Assembly: GCF_010501065.1 (NCBI RefSeq) | Contig: NZ_QVMM01000012.1 | Coordinates: forward strand, 1-64,000 | Reading direction: 5' to 3' | From: Dysgonomonas sp. 216 | Lineage (GTDB): Bacteria > Bacteroidota > Bacteroidia > Bacteroidales > Dysgonomonadaceae | Length of the DNA stretch: 64,000 nucleotides | Part shown: positions 1 through 8,366 of the stretch, in pieces | Layout: the number at the start of each line of letters is the position of its first letter | How positions within the stretch are numbered: the stretch's first letter is position 1 | The notes under the pieces: model-generated | Seen by the model: the letters and a program-made list of their open reading frames with translations, nothing else | Databases searched by the model: none | What the model was told of the DNA's origin: nothing | Translations under genes and position numbers: made by a program

Positions 1-19
1 CACACATTTTACCTAACTG

Positions 20-67
20 GTGGTATACTTTTCAATTATTTTAGTGGACTACTTTTCAATTATATTA
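20..67. repeat. 24-bp tandem repeat, possible IS21-type transposon end
   Basis: Two adjacent 24-bp copies (20-43 and 44-67) both begin GTGG and share ACTTTTCAATTAT. They differ at only a few positions. Just after the second copy the sequence reads TACACA, which could be a terminal CA. Tandem repeats next to a terminal CA are typical of IS21-family ends, where the transposase binds several times. No transposase gene lies in the window, because the element would extend to the left of base 1. The identification is therefore an inference from end structure only. Confidence 0.4.
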
Positions 68-72
68 TACAC

Positions 73-828
73 ATGTTTCTTGAAGAACATCTCTTATTCC
101 TCGTGCTTGAGGGGCAATTCATTATGCACCACGGGAAACAAACTTATACGGTGAATAAGAACGAAATGATTTTATTAAAGAAGGCCACTTCGGTGAAGTA
201 TGAAAAGACTGGCGACCCAGATAATGATAATATATCCGAATGCATTATGTTCTGTCTGAAAGATAACCTGATAAAAGAGTTTCTCACTATGGCAAACGTA
301 AAGATTCCCCGTACAGAAGAAGAGATAAAAACATCAGTCTATCCGATGAATGAATGTTTGATTGCTTTTGGCCGCTCTCTTGACCCTTATTTTAAATGTC
401 CCACATCGGTAGATCCCGGACTGCTCCGTCTCAAAATAATGGAGCTGCTGTATGACATATCCCTATCCAATAAAAATATGTTCATTCAGTTGCTTCAATT
501 CAGGCAACCGGCACGTATGGATATCCGAAAAGTAGTAGAACAATACTATGCCACACCGGTCACTCTGCCCGAACTTGCCTATCTTTCCGGACGGAGCCTT
601 TCTAGTTTCAAACGCGACTTTCAGTTACTATACAATATGCCTCCCGCCCGATGGATAAAAGAAAAACGATTGGAGAAGGCCAAGGAAATGATTCAGAACA
701 CCGCAATACCTGTCAATGAGATAGGCTATTCCATGGGCTTTGAAAATATATCCCATTTTTCGCGTATCTTCAAAAAACATTATGGTCAATCGCCAACCGA
801 TTATCGCCAACCCATCAGATTGGACTGA
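73..828 (+). CDS. AraC family transcriptional regulator, probably 5'-truncated
   Basis: A DNA-binding regulator whose last ~100 residues form a typical AraC double helix-turn-helix (roughly residues 150-245, ending with the FENISHFSRIFKKHYGQSP signature). The N-terminal part resembles the AraC-type sensor domain but starts abruptly at MFLEEHLLFLVLEG, a segment that in related Bacteroidetes proteins normally follows 20-30 further residues. The frame stays open with no stop through the tandem repeats to base 1, so ATG 73 is only the first in-frame ATG in the window. I infer that an insertion removed the original 5' end, although a working internal start is possible. It lies 87 bp upstream of, and in the same direction as, an oxidoreductase gene it may control. 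Confidence 0.75.
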   Translation: MFLEEHLLFLVLEGQFIMHHGKQTYTVNKNEMILLKKATSVKYEKTGDPDNDNISECIMFCLKDNLIKEFLTMANVKIPRTEEEIKTSVYPMNECLIAFGRSLDPYFKCPTSVDPGLLRLKIMELLYDISLSNKNMFIQLLQFRQPARMDIRKVVEQYYATPVTLPELAYLSGRSLSSFKRDFQLLYNMPPARWIKEKRLEKAKEMIQNTAIPVNEIGYSMGFENISHFSRIFKKHYGQSPTDYRQPIRLD

Positions 829-915
829 ACAGAATAAAACTTTGAGCCATATAGCAAATCTTATGGATAGAATACACTTTAATTTTGCATCGAATAAACT
901 ATCAAAGATAAATGT

Positions 916-1470
916 ATGGATAAGAAAAGAATTTTAGTTATTACAGGAAGCCCGAGAAAGAACGGTAATAGTGATCTATTGGCAGAAGCCTTTATCGAAG
1001 GAGCTTTACAGGCAGGGCATACCGTCGATCGTTTCAATAGCGGTCGTAAGAATGTCAGAGGTTGTATAGCCTGCGACAAATGCTTTACCCGTGGAACAGC
1101 ATGTGCAATAAAAGATGATTTTGAAGAAGTAGCTCCTCTGATTGCACAGGCCGATATACTAGTATTCAGTTCGCCACTATACTATTTCTCTTTTCCGGCA
1201 CAAATAAAGGGCGTTATAGATCGGCTCTATTCCTTCAATTCAAGCCCTGAACCACTAAGAATAAAAGAAACAGTTTTACTGGCCTGCGGAGAAACATCAG
1301 ACCTAACCGATTTTGAAGGCATGACCAAAACATACGAAAAAACAGCCTCGTACTTAACATGGGAAGATCGTGGGCAATTACTCGTTCCTGGTGTCTTTGC
1401 CAAAGGCGAAATAAACACCAAAGGACAGGACTATCTTAAATTGGCCAAAGAACTTGGGCTTGCATTGTAA
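916..1470 (+). CDS. Flavodoxin-family NAD(P)H-dependent oxidoreductase
   Basis: A 184-residue cytosolic FMN protein of the NADPH-dependent FMN reductase / iron-sulfur flavoprotein group. The N-terminus carries the phosphate-binding loop GSPRKNGNS (residues 11-19) after a beta strand. Residues 85-103 contain the second flavin-contact segment SSPLYYFSFPAQIKGVIDR. Cysteines at 50, 53, 56 and 63 form a compact cluster like that of iron-sulfur flavoproteins, so an Fe-S or redox-active site is possible. A -7-like box TAATTTTG sits at 880-887 but no good -33 box is visible. The AraC gene just upstream is the likely regulator. The substrate is unknown; quinone or xenobiotic reduction are reasonable guesses from the family. 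Confidence 0.85.
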   Translation: MDKKRILVITGSPRKNGNSDLLAEAFIEGALQAGHTVDRFNSGRKNVRGCIACDKCFTRGTACAIKDDFEEVAPLIAQADILVFSSPLYYFSFPAQIKGVIDRLYSFNSSPEPLRIKETVLLACGETSDLTDFEGMTKTYEKTASYLTWEDRGQLLVPGVFAKGEINTKGQDYLKLAKELGLAL

Positions 1471-1596
1471 GTTAAATTAGTGAAATAAAGAAGAAGGGAT
1501 GCACTTTATGCAAAGGAGAAAAGGAATTCTTGTCCCTTTGCTCCCTTTTCCTTTGTCCTTAAAATCATTATCTTTGTCAGGAATAAGAGCATACGT

Positions 1597-2733
1597 ATGG
1601 CAGAACCCTTTAAAAATATGTACAACGAGCAGTTCTTAGCCCTGTTTACGAAAGACTTAAAGCTCGTTATCCTCGATTTAGATACCCGTGCATTTGTGTC
1701 TCAGGTTATGGATAAGGAATGGGAAAACAGAGAGCTCAAACAACGCACCGCACACATTGCAACAGTACTCAGACGGTTTTTACCGACAGACTACAAAGAT
1801 GCTATTGCTAAAATACTCGAACTACTGGATCGTATTGAAGCCCGATATCCACATTGTTCCAAAATAGACGATACAAAGTATGGCTTACTATTAGAGTATG
1901 GAGGAATTTTGGATAATTATGTAGATCAATACGGACTGGACGATTACAAGACCTCTATTGAAGCAATAGAGAGAATTACCCAGTTCACAAGCTGCGAATT
2001 TGTCGCTCATTCGTTTATAGTCAAATACCCCGACGCGATGATGGCGCAAATGCTCGTTTGGTCGAGGCACGAACATTGGGGAGTAAGGCGGCTTGCCTCA
2101 GAAGGTTGCCGCCCGCGCTTGCCTTGGGCAATAGCTTTACCAAATCTGAAAAAAAATCCTGCACCTATCATCCCTATATTAGAAAATCTTAAAAACGACC
2201 CGGCAAGATTTGTGCGACTAAGTGTTGCCAACAACCTGAATGACATCGCAAAAGATAACCCCGAAGTAGTGATTGATTTGGTAAAAAGATGGCAAGGAGA
2301 GTCGGAAGAAGTAGATTGGATTATTAAACATGGCTGCCGGACACTCCTAAAACAAGGCAATCCGGAAGTGATGGAACTATTCGGTTTAGGTTCTACGAAG
2401 CATATAACTATTAAGGACTTTCAGATCACAACACCCGAAGTGAAAGTCGGTAACTCGTTGGAGTTTAGTTTCAATCTACTGAATAATGGAAACAAGGGAA
2501 CTAAAATAAGACTTGAATACGGACTATATTACCAAAAGGCAAACGGTACATTGTCGAAGAAAGTTTGCAAAATCAGTGAAAAAGACTATGCTGCAAAATC
2601 AACCACACGTATCACCCGAAAACACTCTTTCAAAGTAGTAACCACACGGAAACTTCATCTCGGGCTTCATCAGGTTGCAGTTATAATAAACGGGAATGAG
2701 CTTGAGAAACATAATTTTGAACTGGTAGAATGA
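1597..2733 (+). CDS. DNA alkylation repair protein (AlkD-like HEAT-repeat glycosylase)
   Basis: A 378-residue protein matching the AlkD/AlkC superfamily of HEAT-repeat 3-methyladenine DNA glycosylases, which remove alkylated purines. Residues about 155-182 contain WSRHEHWGVRRLASEGCRPR and following LPWAIALP, and the segment with DPARFVRLSVANNLND looks like a further HEAT repeat. After about residue 270 there is a C-terminal beta-rich extension with an Ig-like look (ITTPEVKVGNSLEFSFNLLN), as in the longer members of this group. A -7 box TATCTTTG lies at 1569-1576, 20 bp before the start codon. Its stop overlaps the next gene by 4 bp (ATGA), so the two are translationally coupled. Confidence 0.85.
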   Translation: MAEPFKNMYNEQFLALFTKDLKLVILDLDTRAFVSQVMDKEWENRELKQRTAHIATVLRRFLPTDYKDAIAKILELLDRIEARYPHCSKIDDTKYGLLLEYGGILDNYVDQYGLDDYKTSIEAIERITQFTSCEFVAHSFIVKYPDAMMAQMLVWSRHEHWGVRRLASEGCRPRLPWAIALPNLKKNPAPIIPILENLKNDPARFVRLSVANNLNDIAKDNPEVVIDLVKRWQGESEEVDWIIKHGCRTLLKQGNPEVMELFGLGSTKHITIKDFQITTPEVKVGNSLEFSFNLLNNGNKGTKIRLEYGLYYQKANGTLSKKVCKISEKDYAAKSTTRITRKHSFKVVTTRKLHLGLHQVAVIINGNELEKHNFELVE

Positions 2734-3323
2734 GGAACATAGCAAACAACCGATTACAATCGTCAATAGAAATAAAATACTTTGAAGATAGAAAAGATTG
2801 GCGAAAGTGGCTGACCGATAACTTTGAAACAGCCAATGAAGTTTGGTTTGTATTTCCTCAGAAGTCGTCGGGCAAAAAAAGTATCACGTACAACGATGCT
2901 GTTGAAGAAGCCCTTTGTTTCGAGTGGATCGACAGTACGATAAAACCGCTTGACGAAGAACATCGGATTCAGCGTTTCACTCCTAGAAATCCTAAGAGCA
3001 CATACTCGCAAGCCAACAAAGAAAGACTTAACTGGTTGTTGGAAAACAAAATGATACACCCGAAGTTTGAGGATAAAATACGAAATATCTTGTCTGTTCC
3101 TTTTGTTTTTCCAAATGATATAATCGACAGATTGAAAGAAGATAAAACAGTCTGGAAAACCTATCAACATTTTTCTGATACATATAAACGTATCCGGATA
3201 GCATACATTGAAGCTGCTAGGAAACGATCCGAAGAATTTGAAAAGCGATTAAACAACTTTATAGGTAAAACAAAAGAGAATAAAATAATAACAGGATTTG
3301 GTGGAATTGAAAAATACTATTGA
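2730..3323 (+). CDS. YdeI/OmpD-associated family protein
   Basis: A 197-residue cytosolic protein of the YdeI-like family. The diagnostic pattern is visible: W-L-N near the N-terminus, then WFVFPQKSSGKKSITYNDAV, ALCFEWIDSTIKPLDEEHRI, and RFTPRNPKSTYSQANKER, which are hallmark blocks of the family. Biochemical function is not established; some relatives are called bacteriocin-protection proteins. The start ATG overlaps the stop of the AlkD-like gene by 4 bp, so it is very probably co-transcribed and co-translated with it. A weak inverted repeat (ACACCT/AGGTGT) shortly after the stop could help end transcription. Confidence 0.8.
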   Translation: MRNIANNRLQSSIEIKYFEDRKDWRKWLTDNFETANEVWFVFPQKSSGKKSITYNDAVEEALCFEWIDSTIKPLDEEHRIQRFTPRNPKSTYSQANKERLNWLLENKMIHPKFEDKIRNILSVPFVFPNDIIDRLKEDKTVWKTYQHFSDTYKRIRIAYIEAARKRSEEFEKRLNNFIGKTKENKIITGFGGIEKYY

Positions 3324-3498
3324 TTTATAAACACAGATACACCTCTTAATAATTTTAGACATCCAAAAAGGTGTTTAATAGACGATTTCATACTATTTCC
3401 ATCCAACACAATATGAATATATGCCAATGGTGCTAAATCTGCATCTTAAACATTTTAGGCTTACCTATCACTCAAAGAAATCTTTATAGACCTGAATA

Positions 3499-3733
3499 TC
3501 ATTTCCCGGCAAACATATTCTTAGTCTCCTTTTTGAGAATATTTCGTTCGGCGGTGGTAACTGTAATATAATATTGGGCTTGTGCATAATATGCCATTAC
3601 CTTGATAATAATAATCTAATGGTAATTGGAACTCATAAAATCTAACATCAGCACCTTCCACAGGTAAGCCATTTTGTGTAACTTTTATTTGTATATAGTT
3701 GTCGTCATTATCGCTACAAGCAGTGAGTTTCTT
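3499..3733 (-). pseudogene. Decayed lipoprotein gene
   Basis: Reading the minus strand from 3733 gives KKLTACSDNDDNYIQIKV, a lipobox (LTAC) with the acidic stretch that follows it in Bacteroidetes lipoproteins, but an in-frame stop stands directly before it and there is no start codon or hydrophobic signal region. The first frame ends at 3521-3523. A neighbouring frame carries a plausible continuation (YYAQAQYYITVTTAERNILK) up to a stop at 3499-3501, implying a frameshift. The lipobox matches that of the intact lipoprotein encoded immediately upstream on the same strand (LTACSDSDDDN), suggesting an old tandem duplication. The rest of the gap, 3324-3498 and 3734-3773, shows no gene. Confidence 0.55.
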
Positions 3734-3773
3734 TCAATTTTGAATGTTTAATTATATGTCATGAAAGTAATCA

Positions 3774-4313
3774 TCAATATTCTGATTGAGTATATTCAAT
3801 TACCAAATAATGTTCTTTTAAGAATTCTTCCTGTTTCTCAAGAAAATTAAAATAATCATTTCGTACTAATATCTTTAAATGTTCATGTGTCCAGGAAATT
3901 GAATCTTCTTTGATATAAGTTATTTTTTTATCTATTGCTGGTTTTGTTAATTCTATCAGTATAGGAGGACTCAATTTTGATACATCATTTAAAAATAATT
4001 TTTGATATTGATGAAAGAATATGTTGGCTGAATAATATTTGCTTACAGTTGTCAATTTATCATCTTGAAAATAAAAAACTGTACCAGGTAACATACTTCC
4101 AAACTCACCATAGGAAAAGGCGAGATTTTTTGATCTTACAAAATCTGGATTAATGTCTTCTATTGAAGATCCGAATCTATAGTTAAATATAGAATCTGTT
4201 TTTGAATACTCCCCTTTACCATTATTACCATTGTTTGGATTATCATCATCACTATCGCTACAAGCAGTAAGGATAAAAAGGGTGAGAAGTATATAAAGTA
4301 AGTTTTTCATCAT
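3774..4313 (-). CDS. Hypothetical lipoprotein
   Basis: A 179-residue protein with a clear signal peptide and lipobox (ILTAC, Cys about residue 18) followed by an Asp/Asn/Gly-rich linker, so it is exported and lipid-anchored, probably to the outer membrane. I do not recognise the mature domain (about residues 35-179). It is mixed charged and aromatic with no obvious repeat or catalytic motif. The second Met is an equally good start. A promoter fits well upstream (4332-4362). The decayed lipoprotein remnant lies 40 bp downstream in the same direction. Confidence 0.7.
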   Translation of the reverse strand: MMKNLLYILLTLFILTACSDSDDDNPNNGNNGKGEYSKTDSIFNYRFGSSIEDINPDFVRSKNLAFSYGEFGSMLPGTVFYFQDDKLTTVSKYYSANIFFHQYQKLFLNDVSKLSPPILIELTKPAIDKKITYIKEDSISWTHEHLKILVRNDYFNFLEKQEEFLKEHYLVIEYTQSEY

Positions 4314-4331
4314 TTTTGGTTTTTGTCAATA

Positions 4332-4362
4332 CAAATGTAGATGCATTTAGTCAGTTTTGCAA
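4332..4362 (-). promoter_or_regulatory. Bacteroidetes-type promoter for the lipoprotein gene
   Basis: On the minus strand a TTG (-33, 4360-4362) is followed by 20 nt and then TACATTTG (-7, 4332-4339), matching the Bacteroidetes TTG / TAnnTTTG consensus and spacing. It starts about 19 bp before the lipoprotein start codon. The -33 element falls inside an inverted repeat (GCAAGGGAG/CTCCCTTGC, 4359-4386), which might be an operator. Confidence 0.6.
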
Positions 4363-4444
4363 GGGAGTTTATTTTTTCTCCCTTGCTTTGTTGTTTAGTT
4401 GTGTGCCAAGTGTTAATTAACACAGAAATAGCAACTTACAAAAA

Positions 4445-4486
4445 CGAAAAAAGCGACAAAAAGAAGAAATCTTCAATTTGTCGCTC
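4445..4486 (-). terminator. Intrinsic terminator of the tRNA gene
   Basis: On the minus strand, AGCGACAAA pairs with TTTGTCGCT (4477-4485 with 4452-4460), followed directly by a run of T. It starts about 5 bp after the tRNA 3' end. Confidence 0.8.
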
Positions 4487-4490
4487 TCAG

Positions 4491-4572
4491 TGCGGATGAA
4501 GGGACTCGAACCCCCACGCCGTGAAGCACCAGATCCTAAGTCTGGCGTGGCTACCAATTACACCACATCCGC
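4491..4572 (-). tRNA. tRNA-Leu (anticodon TAG)
   Basis: Minus-strand reading gives a 7-bp acceptor stem GCGGATG/CATCCGC with discriminator A, the D-loop region GTGTAATTGGTAG, an anticodon stem CCAGA/TCTGG around loop CTTAGGA (anticodon TAG), a long variable arm and a T-arm containing GGTTCGAGTCC. The 82-nt length with a long variable arm is the class II form expected for leucine tRNA. The 3' CCA is not encoded. The gene stands alone. Confidence 0.95.
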
Positions 4573-4757
4573 AGGTGCTATTGTGTTAGCGGGTACAAAG
4601 ATAGTAAATATTTTTAAATTCAAACAAATTGAATAAAAAATATAATCTGAATTTTATCTTTTTAAAAAAAGGCTTTTTAGGACGGCAGAATTTATATTTT
4701 AATGTTATTTTTATATCAATGGCAAAAAAAAATGTAGATTTGTGACCATAAAAAGTA

Positions 4758-6788
4758 ATGTATAACAAAAAGTTCATTATCGTGAAAACTGAAGATGAAG
4801 AAAAAGTAAAAGGTTTGCCCGAGAATGCCTTTCGGGAACTTAAAGACGGTGAGGAGTATAAGCCTATAATGTCGCCCGATAAACAGTATAAAGAAGTAAC
4901 ACCATGGTCGGTAACCTGGGGGTTGTTGATGGCTGTTGTTTTTAGTGCCGCAGCCGCTTATCTGGGGCTGAAAGTAGGACAAGTGTTCGAAGCCGCAATC
5001 CCAATTGCAATTATAGCCGTAGGGCTTTCCAGCGGGTTGAAGCGCAAAAATGCATTGGGCGAAAATGTTATTATCCAGTCTATTGGTGCAACAAGCGGGG
5101 TTATTGTTGCGGGAGCAATTTTCACATTGCCTGCACTATATATCCTTCAGGCAAAATATCCGGAAATAACAGTCGATTTTTTCCAAGTATTTATGAGTTC
5201 TTTGCTTGGGGGTATTTTGGGTATTTTATTTCTTATTCCTTTCCGTAAGTATTTTGTTAAAGATATGCACGGTAAATATCCGTTCCCCGAAGCTACAGCA
5301 ACTACTCAGGTGTTAATTTCCGGCGAAAAGGGTGGGGGACAGGCAAAGCCCTTGATCTTTGCAGGGATTATTGGAGGTCTTTACGATTTCGTAATTGCTA
5401 CATTCGGTGCATGGGCTGAGACGTTTTCGTCGAGGGTATTACCGTTTGGCGCAGAAATAGCAGAAAAAGCAAAAGTAGTTTTCAAAGTAAATGTTGGTGC
5501 TGCCGTATTGGGGCTCGGATTTATTGTCGGTTTAAAATATGCTGCAATAATATGTGCAGGTTCAATCCTTGTTTGGTTTGTTATCGTGCCAGTGTTGCCT
5601 TTGTTGAGCGAATCGCTGCTTCAGGGATTGAATCCCTCTTATGTTGATGGTATAGCATCGTTCGCCCCCGAAAAAATATTTTCCGATTTTGCCCGTCATA
5701 TAGGTATCGGAGGTATTGCAATGGCCGGAATTATCGGTATAATAAGGTCGTGGGGTATTATAAAAAGTGCGATAGGGCTTGCCTCTAAAGAGTTTAAAGG
5801 TGGAAACAAGCAAGGCGAAGTTGTAATCGACAAGCGTACTCAGCGGGATCTTCCTATGAAGATTATTACTATAGGAGTTGTTTTAGCGCTTATTGTAACT
5901 TTCATATTCTTCTATTTTGGCGTTATTCATAACCTTATGCATGCAGTAATAGCTATATTGGTTGTGGGTGTTATTGCATTTTTATTTACTACGGTTGCAG
6001 CTAATGCAATTGCTATTGTAGGTACAAATCCTGTGTCGGGAATGACATTGATGACCCTTATTCTTGCATCAGTAGTAATGGTTGCTGTTGGGCTGAAGGG
6101 TACTTCGGGTATGGTTGCAGCCCTTATAATAGGGGGCGTTGTGTGTACAGCTCTTTCTATGGCGGGAGGTTTTATTACCGACCTGAAAATAGGGTATTGG
6201 TTAGGTTCTACTCCTGCAAAACAGCAATCGTGGAAGTTTTTGGGAACGTTGGTTTCGGCTGCTACAGTTGGAGGGGTTATTCTTGTGTTGAACAAAACAT
6301 ACGGATTTACAGGCGACAATGCCTTGGTTGCACCTCAGGCTAATGCTATGGCTGCAGTTATCGAGCCATTGATGATGGGAGCAGGCGCACCTTGGTTGCT
6401 TTACGGAATAGGTGCTTTAATTGCATTATTACTTACATTTATGAAAGTTCCTGCTCTTGCTTTTGCATTGGGTATGTTTATTCCTCTCGAACTGAATATT
6501 CCTTTATTAATAGGTGGTGCTATAAACTGGTATGTAGGAAGCCGTAGTAAAGATCAGGCATTGAATACTGCGCGTGTAGAAAAAGGAACCCTGTTGGCTT
6601 CCGGATTTATTGCCGGTGGCGCACTGATGGGGGTTGTTAGTGCTACAATGCGTTTTGCAGGTCTGGATCTTGTGAACGAAGAATGGAGTGCGGGCGATGC
6701 TTCGCAGTATCTGGCTTTGGTTATGTATGTGCTTGTAATAGTCTATTTGGGCTATTCGTCGCTAAAAGCTAAGAAGGAAACAATATAA
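4758..6788 (+). CDS. OPT family oligopeptide transporter
   Basis: A 676-residue polytopic inner-membrane protein of the OPT superfamily, which imports oligopeptides or metal chelates using a cation gradient. The N-terminus has the characteristic GLPENAFRELKDGEEYKP stretch followed by TPWSVTWGLLMAVVFSAAAAY. About 14-16 hydrophobic segments follow, with conserved MHGKYPFPEATATTQVLISG (about residues 170-190) and a C-terminal GGAINWYVGSR segment. Full length for the prokaryotic family. A TAGATTTG -7 box lies at 4735-4742, leaving a very short leader. The gene is single and ends at a shared terminator with convergent pncB. The actual substrate cannot be told from sequence. Confidence 0.9.
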   Translation: MYNKKFIIVKTEDEEKVKGLPENAFRELKDGEEYKPIMSPDKQYKEVTPWSVTWGLLMAVVFSAAAAYLGLKVGQVFEAAIPIAIIAVGLSSGLKRKNALGENVIIQSIGATSGVIVAGAIFTLPALYILQAKYPEITVDFFQVFMSSLLGGILGILFLIPFRKYFVKDMHGKYPFPEATATTQVLISGEKGGGQAKPLIFAGIIGGLYDFVIATFGAWAETFSSRVLPFGAEIAEKAKVVFKVNVGAAVLGLGFIVGLKYAAIICAGSILVWFVIVPVLPLLSESLLQGLNPSYVDGIASFAPEKIFSDFARHIGIGGIAMAGIIGIIRSWGIIKSAIGLASKEFKGGNKQGEVVIDKRTQRDLPMKIITIGVVLALIVTFIFFYFGVIHNLMHAVIAILVVGVIAFLFTTVAANAIAIVGTNPVSGMTLMTLILASVVMVAVGLKGTSGMVAALIIGGVVCTALSMAGGFITDLKIGYWLGSTPAKQQSWKFLGTLVSAATVGGVILVLNKTYGFTGDNALVAPQANAMAAVIEPLMMGAGAPWLLYGIGALIALLLTFMKVPALAFALGMFIPLELNIPLLIGGAINWYVGSRSKDQALNTARVEKGTLLASGFIAGGALMGVVSATMRFAGLDLVNEEWSAGDASQYLALVMYVLVIVYLGYSSLKAKKETI

Positions 6789-6811
6789 AAGTATACTGTT
6801 CGTATTATATG

Positions 6812-6848
6812 AAAAAAAACAGAGGGATTTATTCCTCTGTTTTTTATT
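6812..6848. terminator. Bidirectional terminator
   Basis: ACAGAGG (6819-6825) pairs with CCTCTGT (6834-6840). A runs precede and T runs follow the stem, so it can serve the OPT gene on + and pncB on -. Confidence 0.85.
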
Positions 6849-6873
6849 ATATATGTTGAATTAATGTTAAGGC

Positions 6874-8034
6874 TTATTCCAAGCCTAAAGTAAGTTTACA
6901 TATCTCGATCTCTTTTTTATCGCCTGTATTTTTCCCTAAATCGTCCGAAATCTTTACAGCTTTGTGATATTCGGCTTTTATATTCGATTTCACATCGGTT
7001 AGTTTTATTACAATGTTTAGCGGCTTTGCTCCAACATCGTTTGTAAAGAATGTTCCTATTCCGTATGTATCGTGAATGCGGTTGTTCACGTATTGTTTTA
7101 TGCGTTTTACTTCGTTAAGGTCTAAGGAGTCGCTGAAAACAATTGTCTTAGCAATAGGGTCTATTCTGTTTTCTTCGTAAAAGCAGATAGTTTTGTCGGC
7201 AAAAGCCAGAGGGTCGCCACTGTCGCAGCGTACACCGTCGAAAAGTTTAGCTTCTTTCAGACTAAACGAGCTAAAAAACGAATCGGTTGTATATGTATCT
7301 GTCAGGGCTATTCCTAAACTTCCTTGGAATACGTCGACCCAAGCTTCCAATGCCTTCGTGTTGGCAGAACGATACCCAAACAGTGCACCATGATACATAA
7401 ACCATTCGTGGGGAAGAGTCCCTATGGGGGTTGTATTATGTTTCATTGCCAGATATACATTGCTTGTGCCTTTAAAAAAGTCGCCCGAATGTTCTTTTAG
7501 CTTGGCAACAACCTTGTCTTGTACATCGAACGAAAAACGACGGCGGGTGCCAAATTCAGAATAATCGGCTTTCAGTTCCGACATTCTTTTGGCTTTATCG
7601 GTTGCTTTTGTTTCAATATCTTTAGGCTCAACGCCCAACATCTGAAAGTACAATTCGGAGATTAAACCCATTAATGGAACTTCCCACAGCACCGTTCTGT
7701 ACCAATAGCCTTCAACCGACACATTCAGTACTCCGTCTTTCTGCGAGATACTCACTTCCGACGGGTCGTATTGATAGCCTTCGAGAAAATCAATAAAAGC
7801 AGGGTCGAAAAAATAACACCTTTTTGTGATAAATGTTTTTTCGGCTTTAGTCATCTTCAGCTTTGCCATCTGATTAACTTCCTCTCTGAGCCTTTTGTCA
7901 AAGCCTTTGGGAAATTCGGTATTCCCTCTGTTTATAAATTCATATTTAACGTACGACCATGGGTATAATTTCTGGATAGCCATCATCACGGAGAACTTAT
8001 ACAGGTCGTTATCTGTAAAATGTTTTATAATCAT
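6874..8034 (-). CDS. pncB: Nicotinate phosphoribosyltransferase
   Basis: A 386-residue cytosolic enzyme that joins nicotinate to PRPP, driven by ATP, to make nicotinate mononucleotide in the NAD salvage (Preiss-Handler) pathway. Visible family features include the N-terminal DNDLYKFSVMMAI, the FGTRRRFSF block (residues 161-169), TPIGTLPHEWFM with the histidine expected to be phosphorylated (H209), GYRSANTKALEAW, LTDTYTTDSFF (244-254) and RCDSGDP (269-275). The length fits the bacterial PncB family. The gene is transcribed alone, divergent from the DEAD-box helicase gene, and ends at the terminator shared with the OPT gene. Confidence 0.95.
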   Translation of the reverse strand: MIIKHFTDNDLYKFSVMMAIQKLYPWSYVKYEFINRGNTEFPKGFDKRLREEVNQMAKLKMTKAEKTFITKRCYFFDPAFIDFLEGYQYDPSEVSISQKDGVLNVSVEGYWYRTVLWEVPLMGLISELYFQMLGVEPKDIETKATDKAKRMSELKADYSEFGTRRRFSFDVQDKVVAKLKEHSGDFFKGTSNVYLAMKHNTTPIGTLPHEWFMYHGALFGYRSANTKALEAWVDVFQGSLGIALTDTYTTDSFFSSFSLKEAKLFDGVRCDSGDPLAFADKTICFYEENRIDPIAKTIVFSDSLDLNEVKRIKQYVNNRIHDTYGIGTFFTNDVGAKPLNIVIKLTDVKSNIKAEYHKAVKISDDLGKNTGDKKEIEICKLTLGLE

Positions 8035-8366
8035 AATTTGAGTGTTTTATCTATTATATACAGATATTATTAACATGTAAAAATTAGAATAGTTTGCTTC
8101 TTGCTGGTAATTAAATCTGAATTTGATATACAAATTTTAAAATTGTATGCAGATTATCAATAAAATAACTACCTTTGTGCCCACTTTTATTCCTATAACG
8201 AAAAAATAATAAAAGTAACTATTTTTTTAACTAGAAACCAGACTGTTGCCGATAAGTTAATAAAAAGGCAAACTGAGGCCGATTGTTTTTCTCTCTATTT
8301 TTTTCGATCGTTGTTGGGCGGCGAGAAAAATAATTGCCACCATTATTTACAACGTATTAAAACGAA
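8035..8366. other. Divergent intergenic region with a long helicase leader
   Basis: 332 bp between divergent pncB and the helicase gene, without a convincing ORF. On + a TACCTTTG box (8170-8177) is preceded by TTG at 8143-8145, but the 24-nt spacer is longer than usual, so the promoter is tentative. If used, it gives a leader of about 180 nt. Near its end TTTTTCTC (about 8286) can pair with GAGAAAAA (about 8325) around a large loop. No riboswitch class is recognised. Confidence 0.35.

Noticed and set aside
1574..1580. Single TGTCAGG before the AlkD-like gene
   Set aside because: No second heptamer 9 bp away and no AATTCTAT at 42-43 bp, so it is not a copy of the bipartite element.
2007..2360. 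Minus-strand open frame of 117 codons
   Set aside because: Lies inside the AlkD-like gene and resembles no protein family.
4359..4386. Hairpin GCAAGGGAG/CTCCCTTGC as a terminator
   Set aside because: No T run follows on the minus strand and it overlaps the -33 box of the lipoprotein promoter; an operator is more likely.
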